From NCBI GenBank assembly GCA_000230935.2, contig AGIQ01000001.1:62001-126000 (forward strand): 64,000 nucleotides of DNA, in the 5' to 3' direction. This document shows, one piece after another, positions 50,746 to 57,853 of this stretch. The first letter of the stretch is position 1. Every line of letters begins with the position of its first letter. A program made the position numbers and the translations under genes. Source of the stretch: Mycolicibacterium rhodesiae JS60 (GTDB lineage: Bacteria > Actinomycetota > Actinomycetes > Mycobacteriales > Mycobacteriaceae). Under the pieces are notes generated by a model. It was not told where the DNA came from. It saw only the letters and a list, made by a program, of their open reading frames with translations, and ran no database searches.

Positions 50746-51515
50746 CCCCGGTGGCGGCTGCGCTTTTGGCGATCGCCGTACTGGCCGCACCCCCGCCGCC
50801 ACGCGCGCGGCTGGGTCTGGCCGCGCCGCGGTTCGGTGTGCGCGGGCCGGTGGTGGTCGTCCTCGGCGTCGTCCTCGCGGTTGCGCTGCCGCCTGAGGTG
50901 CTGCTCGCCTCGGCTGTCCTGGGGGCCACGCTGATTGCCCGCAGGCGCCGTCGTCGCCGCGATCAGGATCGCGCTCGGGCCGGCCAGACACTGGCCGGTG
51001 CACTCGAGACACTGGTCGGCGAGCTGCGAGTGGGCGCACATCCGGTGCGCGCCTTCGCCATTGCCGCCGATGAGTCTGACGGCGCGATCGGTGCCGCCTT
51101 ACAGGCGGTCGCGGCGCGCGCCGGATTGGGTGCCGACGTCGGTGCCGGGCTGCGGGCCGCCGGCGGTTCGACATCGGTTCCCGCGCAGTGGGATCGACTC
51201 GCGGTGTGCTGGCAGCTGGCGGCCGATCACGGTCTGGCCATGGCTGCGTTGATGCGCGCAGCACACCGCGACATCGTTGAGCGGCAACGATTCACCGCCC
51301 GGGTTCAGGCGGGACTGGCGGGGGCGCGGGCCACCGCCGTGATCCTCGCGGGTCTGCCGCTGCTTGGGGTGTTGTTGGGCGAGTTGATCGGCGCGCATCC
51401 GGTCCGGTTCCTGCTCGGGGGTGGCGTCGGCGGCTGGCTGCTCGTTGCGGGCACGGTGCTGATCTGTGTGGGCCTTATGTGGGCCGACCGCATCACCGAT
51501 CGGCTGCTGACATGA
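50742..51515 (+). CDS. tadB: TadB-like pilus platform protein
   Basis: A 257-residue membrane protein like Rv3658c with the T2SS_F fold. Helices near the start (VVVVLGVVLAVALPPEVLLA) precede a basic stretch (ARRRRRRRDQDRARAG), a cytoplasmic helical bundle (ALETLVGELRVGAHPVRAFA) and C-terminal helices (ATAVILAGLPLLGVLLGELI). It forms the inner-membrane platform with TadC. ATG 50742 overlaps the tadA stop; tadC starts in its end. Confidence 0.88.
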   Translation: MTPVAAALLAIAVLAAPPPPRARLGLAAPRFGVRGPVVVVLGVVLAVALPPEVLLASAVLGATLIARRRRRRRDQDRARAGQTLAGALETLVGELRVGAHPVRAFAIAADESDGAIGAALQAVAARAGLGADVGAGLRAAGGSTSVPAQWDRLAVCWQLAADHGLAMAALMRAAHRDIVERQRFTARVQAGLAGARATAVILAGLPLLGVLLGELIGAHPVRFLLGGGVGGWLLVAGTVLICVGLMWADRITDRLLT

Positions 51516-52081
51516 GCGGTGCCGCGCTGCTGTTGGCCGCCGCGGTCCTGTTCGCGCCCTCTCCGGTCGCGGTGCGCCGCCGGATCGGCTTGGGGCCGGT
51601 TCGGGTTGCGCCGGTTCGTCATCGGCGCCGCCGCGATCCGCTGGCCACCGCGTCGGCGCTCGACGTGTTCGCGGTGTGCCTGTCCGCCGGGATGTCGGTG
51701 GCCGCGGCCGCGGCGGCGACAGCGCCGTCGGCCCCGGATGGTGTCGGCGCGGTGCTGCGCCGCGCGGCCGACCTGCTCGCGCTGGGCGCCGACCCGGACA
51801 CCGCCTGGTCTGGGGCTGAGGCGGGCGACGGAAGTGAAACGCTGGCACGGCTGGCGCGCAGGTCCGCGTCGTCGGGCAGTGCGCTTGCCCAGGGCGTGGC
51901 AGAACTCGCCGAGCAGTCCCGTCAGGACGCCGGCCACACCGCGGCGGCGGCCGCTGAGCGGGCGTCGGTGCTGATCGCCGGACCGCTGGGCCTGTGCTTT
52001 CTGCCGGCATTCATCTGCCTGGGCATCGTGCCCGTGGTGGCCGGCTTGGCCGGTGACGTGTTCATGTCGGGGATCCTGTGA
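51512..52081 (+). CDS. tadC: TadC-like pilus platform protein
   Basis: A 189-residue membrane protein like Rv3657c, shorter than classical TadC. LDVFAVCLSAGMSVAAAAAA and GSALAQGVAELAEQSRQDAG are the T2SS_F core; one C-terminal helix pair (LIAGPLGLCFLPAFICLGIV) ends at MSGIL. ATG 51512 is an ATGA overlap with tadB. The pilin gene starts 12 bp after the stop behind a strong ribosome site. Confidence 0.87.
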   Translation: MSGAALLLAAAVLFAPSPVAVRRRIGLGPVRVAPVRHRRRRDPLATASALDVFAVCLSAGMSVAAAAAATAPSAPDGVGAVLRRAADLLALGADPDTAWSGAEAGDGSETLARLARRSASSGSALAQGVAELAEQSRQDAGHTAAAAAERASVLIAGPLGLCFLPAFICLGIVPVVAGLAGDVFMSGIL

Positions 52082-52093
52082 AAGAGAGGAAAG

Positions 52094-52300
52094 ATGTTGT
52101 CCATCAACATGATTCGAAAGTTGAGGGAGCGGATGGTGCTGGCGGCGGTCGACGACGCCGGGATGTCGACGGTCGAATATGCGATCGGAACGATTGCCGC
52201 CGCCGCGTTCGGCGCGATTCTCTACAGCGTGGTGACCGGCGACTCGATCGTCGGCGCCCTGACCAACATCATCAATCGCGCGCTCAACACGAAGGTCTGA
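52094..52300 (+). CDS. Flp-like pilin / DUF4244
   Basis: A 68-residue protein like Rv3656c (same length). A basic leader (MIRKLRERMVLAAVDDA) ends at G-M-S-T-V-E-Y: the prepilin-peptidase glycine, then glutamate at +5 and tyrosine at +6, the Flp signature. The hydrophobic helix VEYAIGTIAAAAFGAILYSV packs the pilus core. AGAGGAAAG upstream gives strong translation, fitting a structural subunit. The stop overlaps the next gene's apparent CTG start. No prepilin peptidase (TadV) is in the window. Confidence 0.88.
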   Translation: MLSINMIRKLRERMVLAAVDDAGMSTVEYAIGTIAAAAFGAILYSVVTGDSIVGALTNIINRALNTKV

Positions 52301-52626
52301 ACGGTGACGGCGGGTTCGCCACCGTCGAGGCGGCTCTTGCTATCGCCGCGCTGGTGGTGGTGCTCGTGCTCTGTGCCGCCGGCCTCACCGCGGTGGCTAT
52401 GCAGGTGCGCTGCATCGACGCCGCGCGGGAGGCGGCGCGGCTGGCGGCCCGCGGCGACGAGACGAGCGCGTTGGCAGCAGCCCACGGGATCGGGCCTTCC
52501 GGCGCGACGCTGCAACTCCGTCGCGACAGCGGTTTCGTCGTCGCGACGGTCAGCGGCCGCTCGCGGTTGCTGCCGGGGGTCACCATCCGCGCCGACGCCG
52601 TCGCGGCCGCCGAGCCGGGCCCGTGA
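52297..52626 (+). CDS. TadE-like minor pseudopilin (CTG start)
   Basis: A ~109-residue protein like Rv3655c. The sequence GDGGFATVEAALAIAALVVV shows a pilin-like processing site, glutamate and hydrophobic helix; the rest (MQVRCIDAAREAARLAARGD ... VSGRSRLLPGVTIRADAVAA) is TadE-like. There is no ATG, GTG or TTG near the start in this frame; the nearest, at 52078, would add 73 unrelated residues across the pilin gene. CTG at 52297 overlaps the pilin TGA as CTGA, like the ATGA/GTGA links in this operon, so it is the best start. Confidence 0.72.
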   Translation: MNGDGGFATVEAALAIAALVVVLVLCAAGLTAVAMQVRCIDAAREAARLAARGDETSALAAAHGIGPSGATLQLRRDSGFVVATVSGRSRLLPGVTIRADAVAAAEPGP

Positions 52627-52957
52627 CGACACCGGTGCCGCGACGGTACTGGCCGCGATCCTGATCGCCGCCCTGGTGACGATCACCATGGCCGGCGTCC
52701 ACGTCGGCAGTGCGGTGGTGGCGCGGCACCGGGCGCAGGCCGGTGCGGACCTGGCCGCGCTGGCGGCCGCCGCCTGGCTGCCGCGGGGTGCCGACAGCGC
52801 GTGCCGGCAAGCAGCCGCGGTGAGCCGTGCCATGGGCGCGGCGATGAGCGGGTGCGATGTCGACGAGCTGGACGTGGTGGTCGCCGTCGACGTCGCGACG
52901 GGCCGGCTGCTCGGCGGGAAGGCGCATGCGGCGGCGCGGGCCGGACCCGCCGGCTAG
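52625..52957 (+). CDS. TadE-like secretion-neighbourhood protein (start undefined)
   Basis: The frame codes DDTGAATVLAAILIAALVTI, then QVGS-like GVHVGSAVVARHRAQAGADL and a C-terminal CDVDELDVVVAVDVATGRLL, the Rv3654c/TIGR03816 pattern of about 110 residues. No start codon exists just before this frame. GTG at 52623 (a GTGA overlap with the TadE stop) is out of frame and stops after 13 codons. GTG 52676 would cut off the conserved N-terminus. A +1 shift at the TadE end (C-C-G-T-G-A-C) would join the frames. Otherwise a real indel or base-call error. Confidence 0.6.
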   Translation, partial: DDTGAATVLAAILIAALVTITMAGVHVGSAVVARHRAQAGADLAALAAAAWLPRGADSACRQAAAVSRAMGAAMSGCDVDELDVVVAVDVATGRLLGGKAHAAARAGPAG

Positions 52958-53961
52958 CCTCCGCTCAGTCCGGCCTCGGCCAGTTCGGCGTCGGTGGGCA
53001 GGCGCAGGGTGATCAGACCGGCGAAGGTGTCGTTGTCGACTTCCATGCGGTTGACGGTGACGTGCATCGGCACCCAGCCGCTGCCGACGGCGGGCAGCCG
53101 CAACACCCGGCTGGTGCTGCCCGTCTCGAACTCCTCGGCCATCGGGATCAGCTGGTTCCGGTCGTCGGGATGGAACTGGACGCTGTGCCGCCAGTCGTAA
53201 TACGGGCACGGGTCATCCAGCCACTTCAGCAGCTGCCAGTTGCTCAGGTCGATCAGTGCCCGGTGCACACCGGCCTGGGAGAGGCTGTCGAGGACTCGTT
53301 GCGCCACCTGGTCGGTCGCCGTGGTGGTCTCGTCGACATCGCATTGCAGGTTCAGTGCGCGCGCGATCAGGTGTTGGGTACCGTCCTCGGCCTCCTCGAC
53401 AGCGGTGCGGGCGACGAACCCGGTCCGAATCACCTGGTCGCCATGGTTGAAAGTCCAAGTGGTGCAGTATGTCCGGCCGGGATCCTCGTCTTTGGCCATG
53501 GCCAGCACGTTGGACTCGTCACTGTTGAAGGTCCGGGCCGGAAGATCCTCGGCGAAGGCGATGTCGTGCGTCGGTGCCTGCGTCGGATCCTTGCCCGCGT
53601 TGACCAGTGATTCGACGGTGTCGGTCGCGATGCCGGAGGTGATGTCCCATTTCAACGGGCCCGGTATCGGACGCTCGGGTGGGTCGGCTCCGGCCGGCCC
53701 GATCCATAGGTGCACGGCGTGCATCCGGCCGTCGGACATCTGAACCGGCTCGGTGCGGATCACCCGATCGCTCTTCGGGGTGATGCTCGCCAGACTGTTG
53801 CCGGTCGCCACGGTTTCGGCGATGGCGGTTTGAATCGCCGCCAGGTAGGGACTGCGGCGCAAGTAGATCGACAGCGGCACCAGGTTCTTCATCTCCCGGC
53901 CCTTTGCCACCACCACGGGTTCGGTGCCGAGTGTCTCCACGAGCAGCCAATCGTGGGTCAT
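52954..53961 (-). CDS. PAS/GAF-like sensor-fold protein (Rv3651 type)
   Basis: A 335-residue soluble protein in the place of Rv3651. The N-terminus THDWLLVETLGTEPVVVAKG starts a GAF/PAS-like domain; HAVHLWIGPAGADPPERPIP and the later YDWRHSVQFHPDDRNQLIPM suggest a second PAS-like unit. No kinase, cyclase or DNA-binding domain is fused, so it may bind a ligand and pass it on through protein contacts. It converges on the Tad operon, overlapping by 4 bp. The PE-PGRS genes found here in M. tuberculosis are absent. Confidence 0.82.
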   Translation of the reverse strand: MTHDWLLVETLGTEPVVVAKGREMKNLVPLSIYLRRSPYLAAIQTAIAETVATGNSLASITPKSDRVIRTEPVQMSDGRMHAVHLWIGPAGADPPERPIPGPLKWDITSGIATDTVESLVNAGKDPTQAPTHDIAFAEDLPARTFNSDESNVLAMAKDEDPGRTYCTTWTFNHGDQVIRTGFVARTAVEEAEDGTQHLIARALNLQCDVDETTTATDQVAQRVLDSLSQAGVHRALIDLSNWQLLKWLDDPCPYYDWRHSVQFHPDDRNQLIPMAEEFETGSTSRVLRLPAVGSGWVPMHVTVNRMEVDNDTFAGLITLRLPTDAELAEAGLSGG

Positions 53962-54195
53962 GGTCGCAGTTTAACGGCGGCCCTGCGCGCTGACCCCGGG
54001 CGCACACCGCGGGATTTTCCAGGTGAAAACCGACAATTTGGTCCGGCAAACCTCCTCGTCGCCGATTTCCTTGCGCGTGCAGTTACCGTTCGGTATCTTC
54101 GCTACGCCTCCAGCAGTGCGGGGCGCTTCGCCAGTACAGGTGGCGTGCTCGCATCGTCGAAGTCGACCGTTCGAGGGGTCCGGTCGCCACGGCGA

Positions 54196-56523
54196 TCAGG
54201 CATCTCCGCGGGTCAGTTCCGTCAGAACGAGCTGCAGGACTCGAACCGCGCCGGCCTTGTCCAGCGGGTCATTGCCGCTCCCACACTTGGGTGACTGCAC
54301 GCATGACGGGCAGCCTTGCGGGCACTCGCACGCTTCGATCGCCGCCGCGGTGGCGCCCAGCCATGTGCTCGCCAGCCGATAGCCGCGCTCGGCGAATCCC
54401 GCCCCACCGGGGTGCCCGTCGTAGACGAACACGGTCGGCAATCCATCGGAACCGGTGGCGGTGGACAGCCCGCCGATGTCACCGCGGTCGCAACTGGCCA
54501 CCAGCGGCAGCAGGCCGATCGCGGCGTGCTCGGCCGCGTGCAGCGCGCCGGGTACTCGTAGAAGTTCGATTCCGCTGTCCGACAACGCTTCCGGGGTGAT
54601 CGTGTACATCACCGCGGTGGTCGGCAGGCTGTGCTCGGGCATGTCCAATTCGAAAAAATCGATGACCTCCCCGGACAACCCGCGGCGCAGGTAGCCGATC
54701 ACCCGGTGTCTCACCGACACCGGGACCAGGCCCAGCGTCACCGCGTCGTAGTGCATGCGCTCACCCGTCCCGGTGATCTCGATGTCGGTGATCTCCCGCG
54801 CGAACGTGGTGTAGCCGGGATCCTCGACGTGTACGAACGCGACCCCGTCTTCGAAGCTCAGCGATTCGACGACGTAACTCTCGCCCTGATGCAGATACAC
54901 CGCACCGGGGTGAACGGTGGCCGGAGCCTGTGCCACGCCTACGCTGCCCAGCATCCGACCGGTGCCGGCCTCGACGATCGCGATCTGGCCGCCCGCCGAA
55001 CCCCGGATGTCCACGGCCGGATGCGGATCCAGCCCGGCAGCGGGGAAATATTTGCCCCCGCGCCGACGCAGCAACCCGTCGTCGACCAATTCGGTGGCCA
55101 CCGACTCGGCCTCCCAGCGACGCACCTCCGCCTCGTCCAGCGGCAGTTCGGTTGCCGCGCACAGTAGCTGCGGGCCGAGCACGTAGGGGTTCGCCGGATC
55201 GATGACGACCCGCTCTACCGGCTTGTCCAGCAGCGCCTCAGGGTGGTGCACGAGGTAGGTGTCCAGCGGATCGTCGCGGGCGATCAGAACCACCAGCGCA
55301 CCCTGCCCGCGCCGGCCCGAGCGGCCGGCCTGCTGCCAGAACGACGCCACCGTCCCCGGGAAGCCGGCCAGCAGCACCGCGTCCAACCCCGCGATATCGA
55401 TGCCCAATTCCAGCGCGTTCGTCGTCGCCAGCCCCCGCAATTCACCATCGGAGAGCGCCCGTTCGAGCTCCCGCCGGTCCTCGGCGAGGTACCCGGCCCG
55501 ATAGGACGCGACGGTGTCGACTAGCGCAGGCGCGATGTGCTCCAGGCGCGCTCGCGCGCCCAGCGCGGTCAGTTCCGCACCGCGCCGCGACCGCACGAAC
55601 GTCAATGTCCGCGCCCCTTCAGCAACCAAATCGGCCATCATCCTGGCGGCCTCGGAACCCGCTGAATGCCGTACCGGCGCACCGTTCTCGCCGAGCAGGT
55701 CGGTACGCAATTCTGGCTCCCACAGCGCGACCGTTCGCGCCCCGTGCGGTGAACCGTCCTCGGTCACCGCAGCCACCGGGTGCCCGATCAATTCCGCGGC
55801 CGTTTCCCCCGGTGCGGCGGTGGTCGCGCTGGCGAAGATGACCGTGGGCCCCGGTGCCGAAGCCGGTGCGTAGCGCTCGCACAGTCGCAGCAGCCGGCGC
55901 AGCACCATTGCCACGTTGGACCCGAAAATCCCACGGTAGTAATGGCATTCGTCGACGACGAGGTAGCGAAGACCGCGCAGGAACACGGCCCATCGGGCGT
56001 GGTTGCGCAGCAGCGACAGGTGAATCATGTCGGGGTTGGAGAACAACCAGCGGGAGCGTTCGCGCGCGAATCTGCGTATCTCGACCGGCGTGTCACCGTC
56101 ATAGGAAGTCGGTGCGACATCGGCCAGCGCGGTCACCGCTGTGGTCAACGAATGGGCGGTGCGTAATTGGTCGTGCCCGAGCGCTTTCGTCGGGGACAAA
56201 TAAAGCGCCCGTGCGCGCGGATCACGAGCCAACACATCCATGATCGGCAATTGGAACGCCAGCGACTTACCCGATGCCGTACCGGTGCTTATCACGACAT
56301 GATGGCTTGCATGGGCGAGGTCGGCCGCGCGGACCTGATGCGACCACGGACGCTCGATTCCGTGATCATGGAACGCGCGGAGCACATCTGGATCGGCCCA
56401 GGCAGGCCAGTCCGCGGACTGGGCTTGGCGGGCCGGGAGCTCGGCCATGTGACGCAGTGCGTCGGGCGATGATTCGGCGCCCGCGACGGCCGCGTTAAGC
56501 AGCTCGCTGCCGAAACTCACCAT
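54196..56523 (-). CDS. sftH: Superfamily II helicase SftH (DUF1998)
   Basis: A 775-residue DNA-dependent ATPase like Rv3649 and M. smegmatis SftH. RecA1: TGTASGKSLAFQLP (motif I), SPTKALGHDQ, VVDECHYYRG (motif II) and SATT. RecA2: TNALELGIDIAGLDAVLLAG and QQAGRSGRRGQ (motif VI). The C-terminal DUF1998 has four cysteines, CECPQGCPSCVQSPKCGSGN, likely a metal site. SftH moves 3' to 5'; the related MrfA repairs mitomycin damage. Start ATG 56523. It is divergent from cspA. Confidence 0.93.
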   Translation of the reverse strand: MVSFGSELLNAAVAGAESSPDALRHMAELPARQAQSADWPAWADPDVLRAFHDHGIERPWSHQVRAADLAHASHHVVISTGTASGKSLAFQLPIMDVLARDPRARALYLSPTKALGHDQLRTAHSLTTAVTALADVAPTSYDGDTPVEIRRFARERSRWLFSNPDMIHLSLLRNHARWAVFLRGLRYLVVDECHYYRGIFGSNVAMVLRRLLRLCERYAPASAPGPTVIFASATTAAPGETAAELIGHPVAAVTEDGSPHGARTVALWEPELRTDLLGENGAPVRHSAGSEAARMMADLVAEGARTLTFVRSRRGAELTALGARARLEHIAPALVDTVASYRAGYLAEDRRELERALSDGELRGLATTNALELGIDIAGLDAVLLAGFPGTVASFWQQAGRSGRRGQGALVVLIARDDPLDTYLVHHPEALLDKPVERVVIDPANPYVLGPQLLCAATELPLDEAEVRRWEAESVATELVDDGLLRRRGGKYFPAAGLDPHPAVDIRGSAGGQIAIVEAGTGRMLGSVGVAQAPATVHPGAVYLHQGESYVVESLSFEDGVAFVHVEDPGYTTFAREITDIEITGTGERMHYDAVTLGLVPVSVRHRVIGYLRRGLSGEVIDFFELDMPEHSLPTTAVMYTITPEALSDSGIELLRVPGALHAAEHAAIGLLPLVASCDRGDIGGLSTATGSDGLPTVFVYDGHPGGAGFAERGYRLASTWLGATAAAIEACECPQGCPSCVQSPKCGSGNDPLDKAGAVRVLQLVLTELTRGDA

Positions 56524-56814
56524 TTGAAATCAGCCCTTTCGAAAAAATATCAACAGCCCCGTATCGAATTGTTCATCAGTTAGTAGCACCGAGACTGTCG
56601 CAGGAGCCTCGGACATGATTGGATAAGGGCGGTCGCAGCTTCTGTGTTCGTGTTCCAAACACTCGCAGGATCGACGTTGCGATCGCGGTTCCTGCGAGGG
56701 TCTGTAGGTCGGGTGAGTTCCGACGACTCCACGAAGGATGGCGGTCGGAACGGGCCCGGTTTGCCGAAAACTCGGTCGACCGCTCCCGGTTGGAAGAGAA
56801 GGAAAGTACGAAAG
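56524..56814 (+). promoter_or_regulatory. cspA leader region with stem-loop (291 bp)
   Basis: No protein gene was found. CTCGCAGG (56662-56669) and CCTGCGAG (56691-56698) form a perfect 8-bp stem around a 21-base loop with an inner TCG/CGA pair. Long structured leaders are typical of cold-shock genes. A purine-rich ribosome site (GAAGGAAAG, 56798-56806) precedes the ATG. Confidence 0.55.
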
Positions 56815-57018
56815 ATGCCACAGGGAACTGTGAAGTGGTTCAACGCCGAGAAGGGTTTCGGGTTCATTGCACCCGAGGACGGCTCTGCCGACGTGTTCGT
56901 CCACTACACGGAAATTCAGGGGTCGGGCTTCCGCACCCTTGAGGAGAACCAACGGGTCGAGTTCGAGGTCGGTCAGAGCCCCAAGGGACCGCAGGCCACA
57001 GGCGTGCGCGCAGTCTGA
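56815..57018 (+). CDS. cspA: Cold-shock protein
   Basis: A 67-residue RNA-binding OB-fold protein like Rv3648c. RNP1 [10 protein letters not shown] and RNP2 DVFVHYTEI are exact; the length is standard. It acts as an RNA chaperone in growth and cold adaptation. ATG at 56815 has a good ribosome site and a long structured leader. A rho-independent-like terminator follows at once, so it is a single-gene transcript. Confidence 0.97.
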   Translation: MPQGTVKWFNAEKGFGFIAPEDGSADVFVHYTEIQGSGFRTLEENQRVEFEVGQSPKGPQATGVRAV

Positions 57019-57038
57019 TCAACAACGACATCAGGAAA

Positions 57039-57082
57039 CACCCCCGAGCGTCCCGGTGACGGGCATCGGGGGTGCTTTCGTT
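57039..57082 (+). terminator. cspA terminator
   Basis: CACCCCCGA (57039-57047) pairs with TCGGGGGTG (57066-57074) and is followed by CTTTCGTTT. The loop contains a CCCG/CGGG inner pairing. Confidence 0.8.
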
Positions 57083-57162
57083 TGCGGCCGTCCCGCGCGG
57101 GACTCGCCACGCCCGTCGGCAGCCGCACGGCTGCTGGTCTCCGACTGCCTTACTGTCGAATC

Positions 57163-57741
57163 GTGAGCCAGCTGTCCTTCTTCTCGGCTGAGTCGGTGCC
57201 GCCCGCGGTCGCCGACCTCACCGGGTTGCTTGCGGCCGCTGGACAGGTGGTGATGGTCGGTGGCGGGGCACGGCTGTCGGTGGTGGTCGACGAACTCTGG
57301 CGCGCGCAGGCGCTGGCCGAGATGATCACCGAGGCGGGGCTGGACGCCGAGATCACCCGGACCGACGAGGAAAATCCGCTGGTGCGCACTGCGGTCGACG
57401 TACGACTGGTGGGGATCGCCACCGAATGGACCCGGGGTGCGGTCAAGACGGTTCCGCCCCAATGGCTGCCCGGCGCCCGTCAGCTGCGCGCGTGGACGCT
57501 GGCCGCCGGCGTCCCGGAATCCGACCGTTATCTATTGGGTTTGGACCCGCACGCCCCCGATACGCATTCGCCGCTGGCGTCGGCGTTGATGCGGGTTGGG
57601 ATTGCACCGACCCTGATCGGCACCCGGGGCGCCCGCCCGGCCCTGAGAATAAGTGGTCGCCGACGGCTATCGCGCCTGGTAGAAACCGTGGGGGAACCGC
57701 CGAATCTGATAGAGGCGTTGTCAGCGTGGCCCAGAGTCTGA
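57163..57741 (+). CDS. Conserved mycobacterial protein (Rv3647c type)
   Basis: A 192-residue protein (same length as recalled for Rv3647c) starting at GTG 57163: V-S-Q-L-S-F-F-S-A-E-S-V. The core VADLTGLLAAAGQVVMVGGG, RLSVVVDELWRAQALAEMIT and a basic C-terminal stretch (GARPALRISGRRRLSRLVE) show an alpha/beta fold without known motifs. TACTGT at 57151-57156 places a transcription start at or near the GTG, so the mRNA may be leaderless. It precedes topA in the same direction. Confidence 0.85.
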   Translation: MSQLSFFSAESVPPAVADLTGLLAAAGQVVMVGGGARLSVVVDELWRAQALAEMITEAGLDAEITRTDEENPLVRTAVDVRLVGIATEWTRGAVKTVPPQWLPGARQLRAWTLAAGVPESDRYLLGLDPHAPDTHSPLASALMRVGIAPTLIGTRGARPALRISGRRRLSRLVETVGEPPNLIEALSAWPRV

Positions 57742-57853
57742 CACCTTCCCCTGCGAGGGTCGGTTTGCGTTGACCGGTTCGGAGTGCGAAATTGTCAGGT
57801 GCCCGCGGGTCGGGGGTACCTGTGGGCAAGACAGAAGTGGAGCGTAAGCGCAG

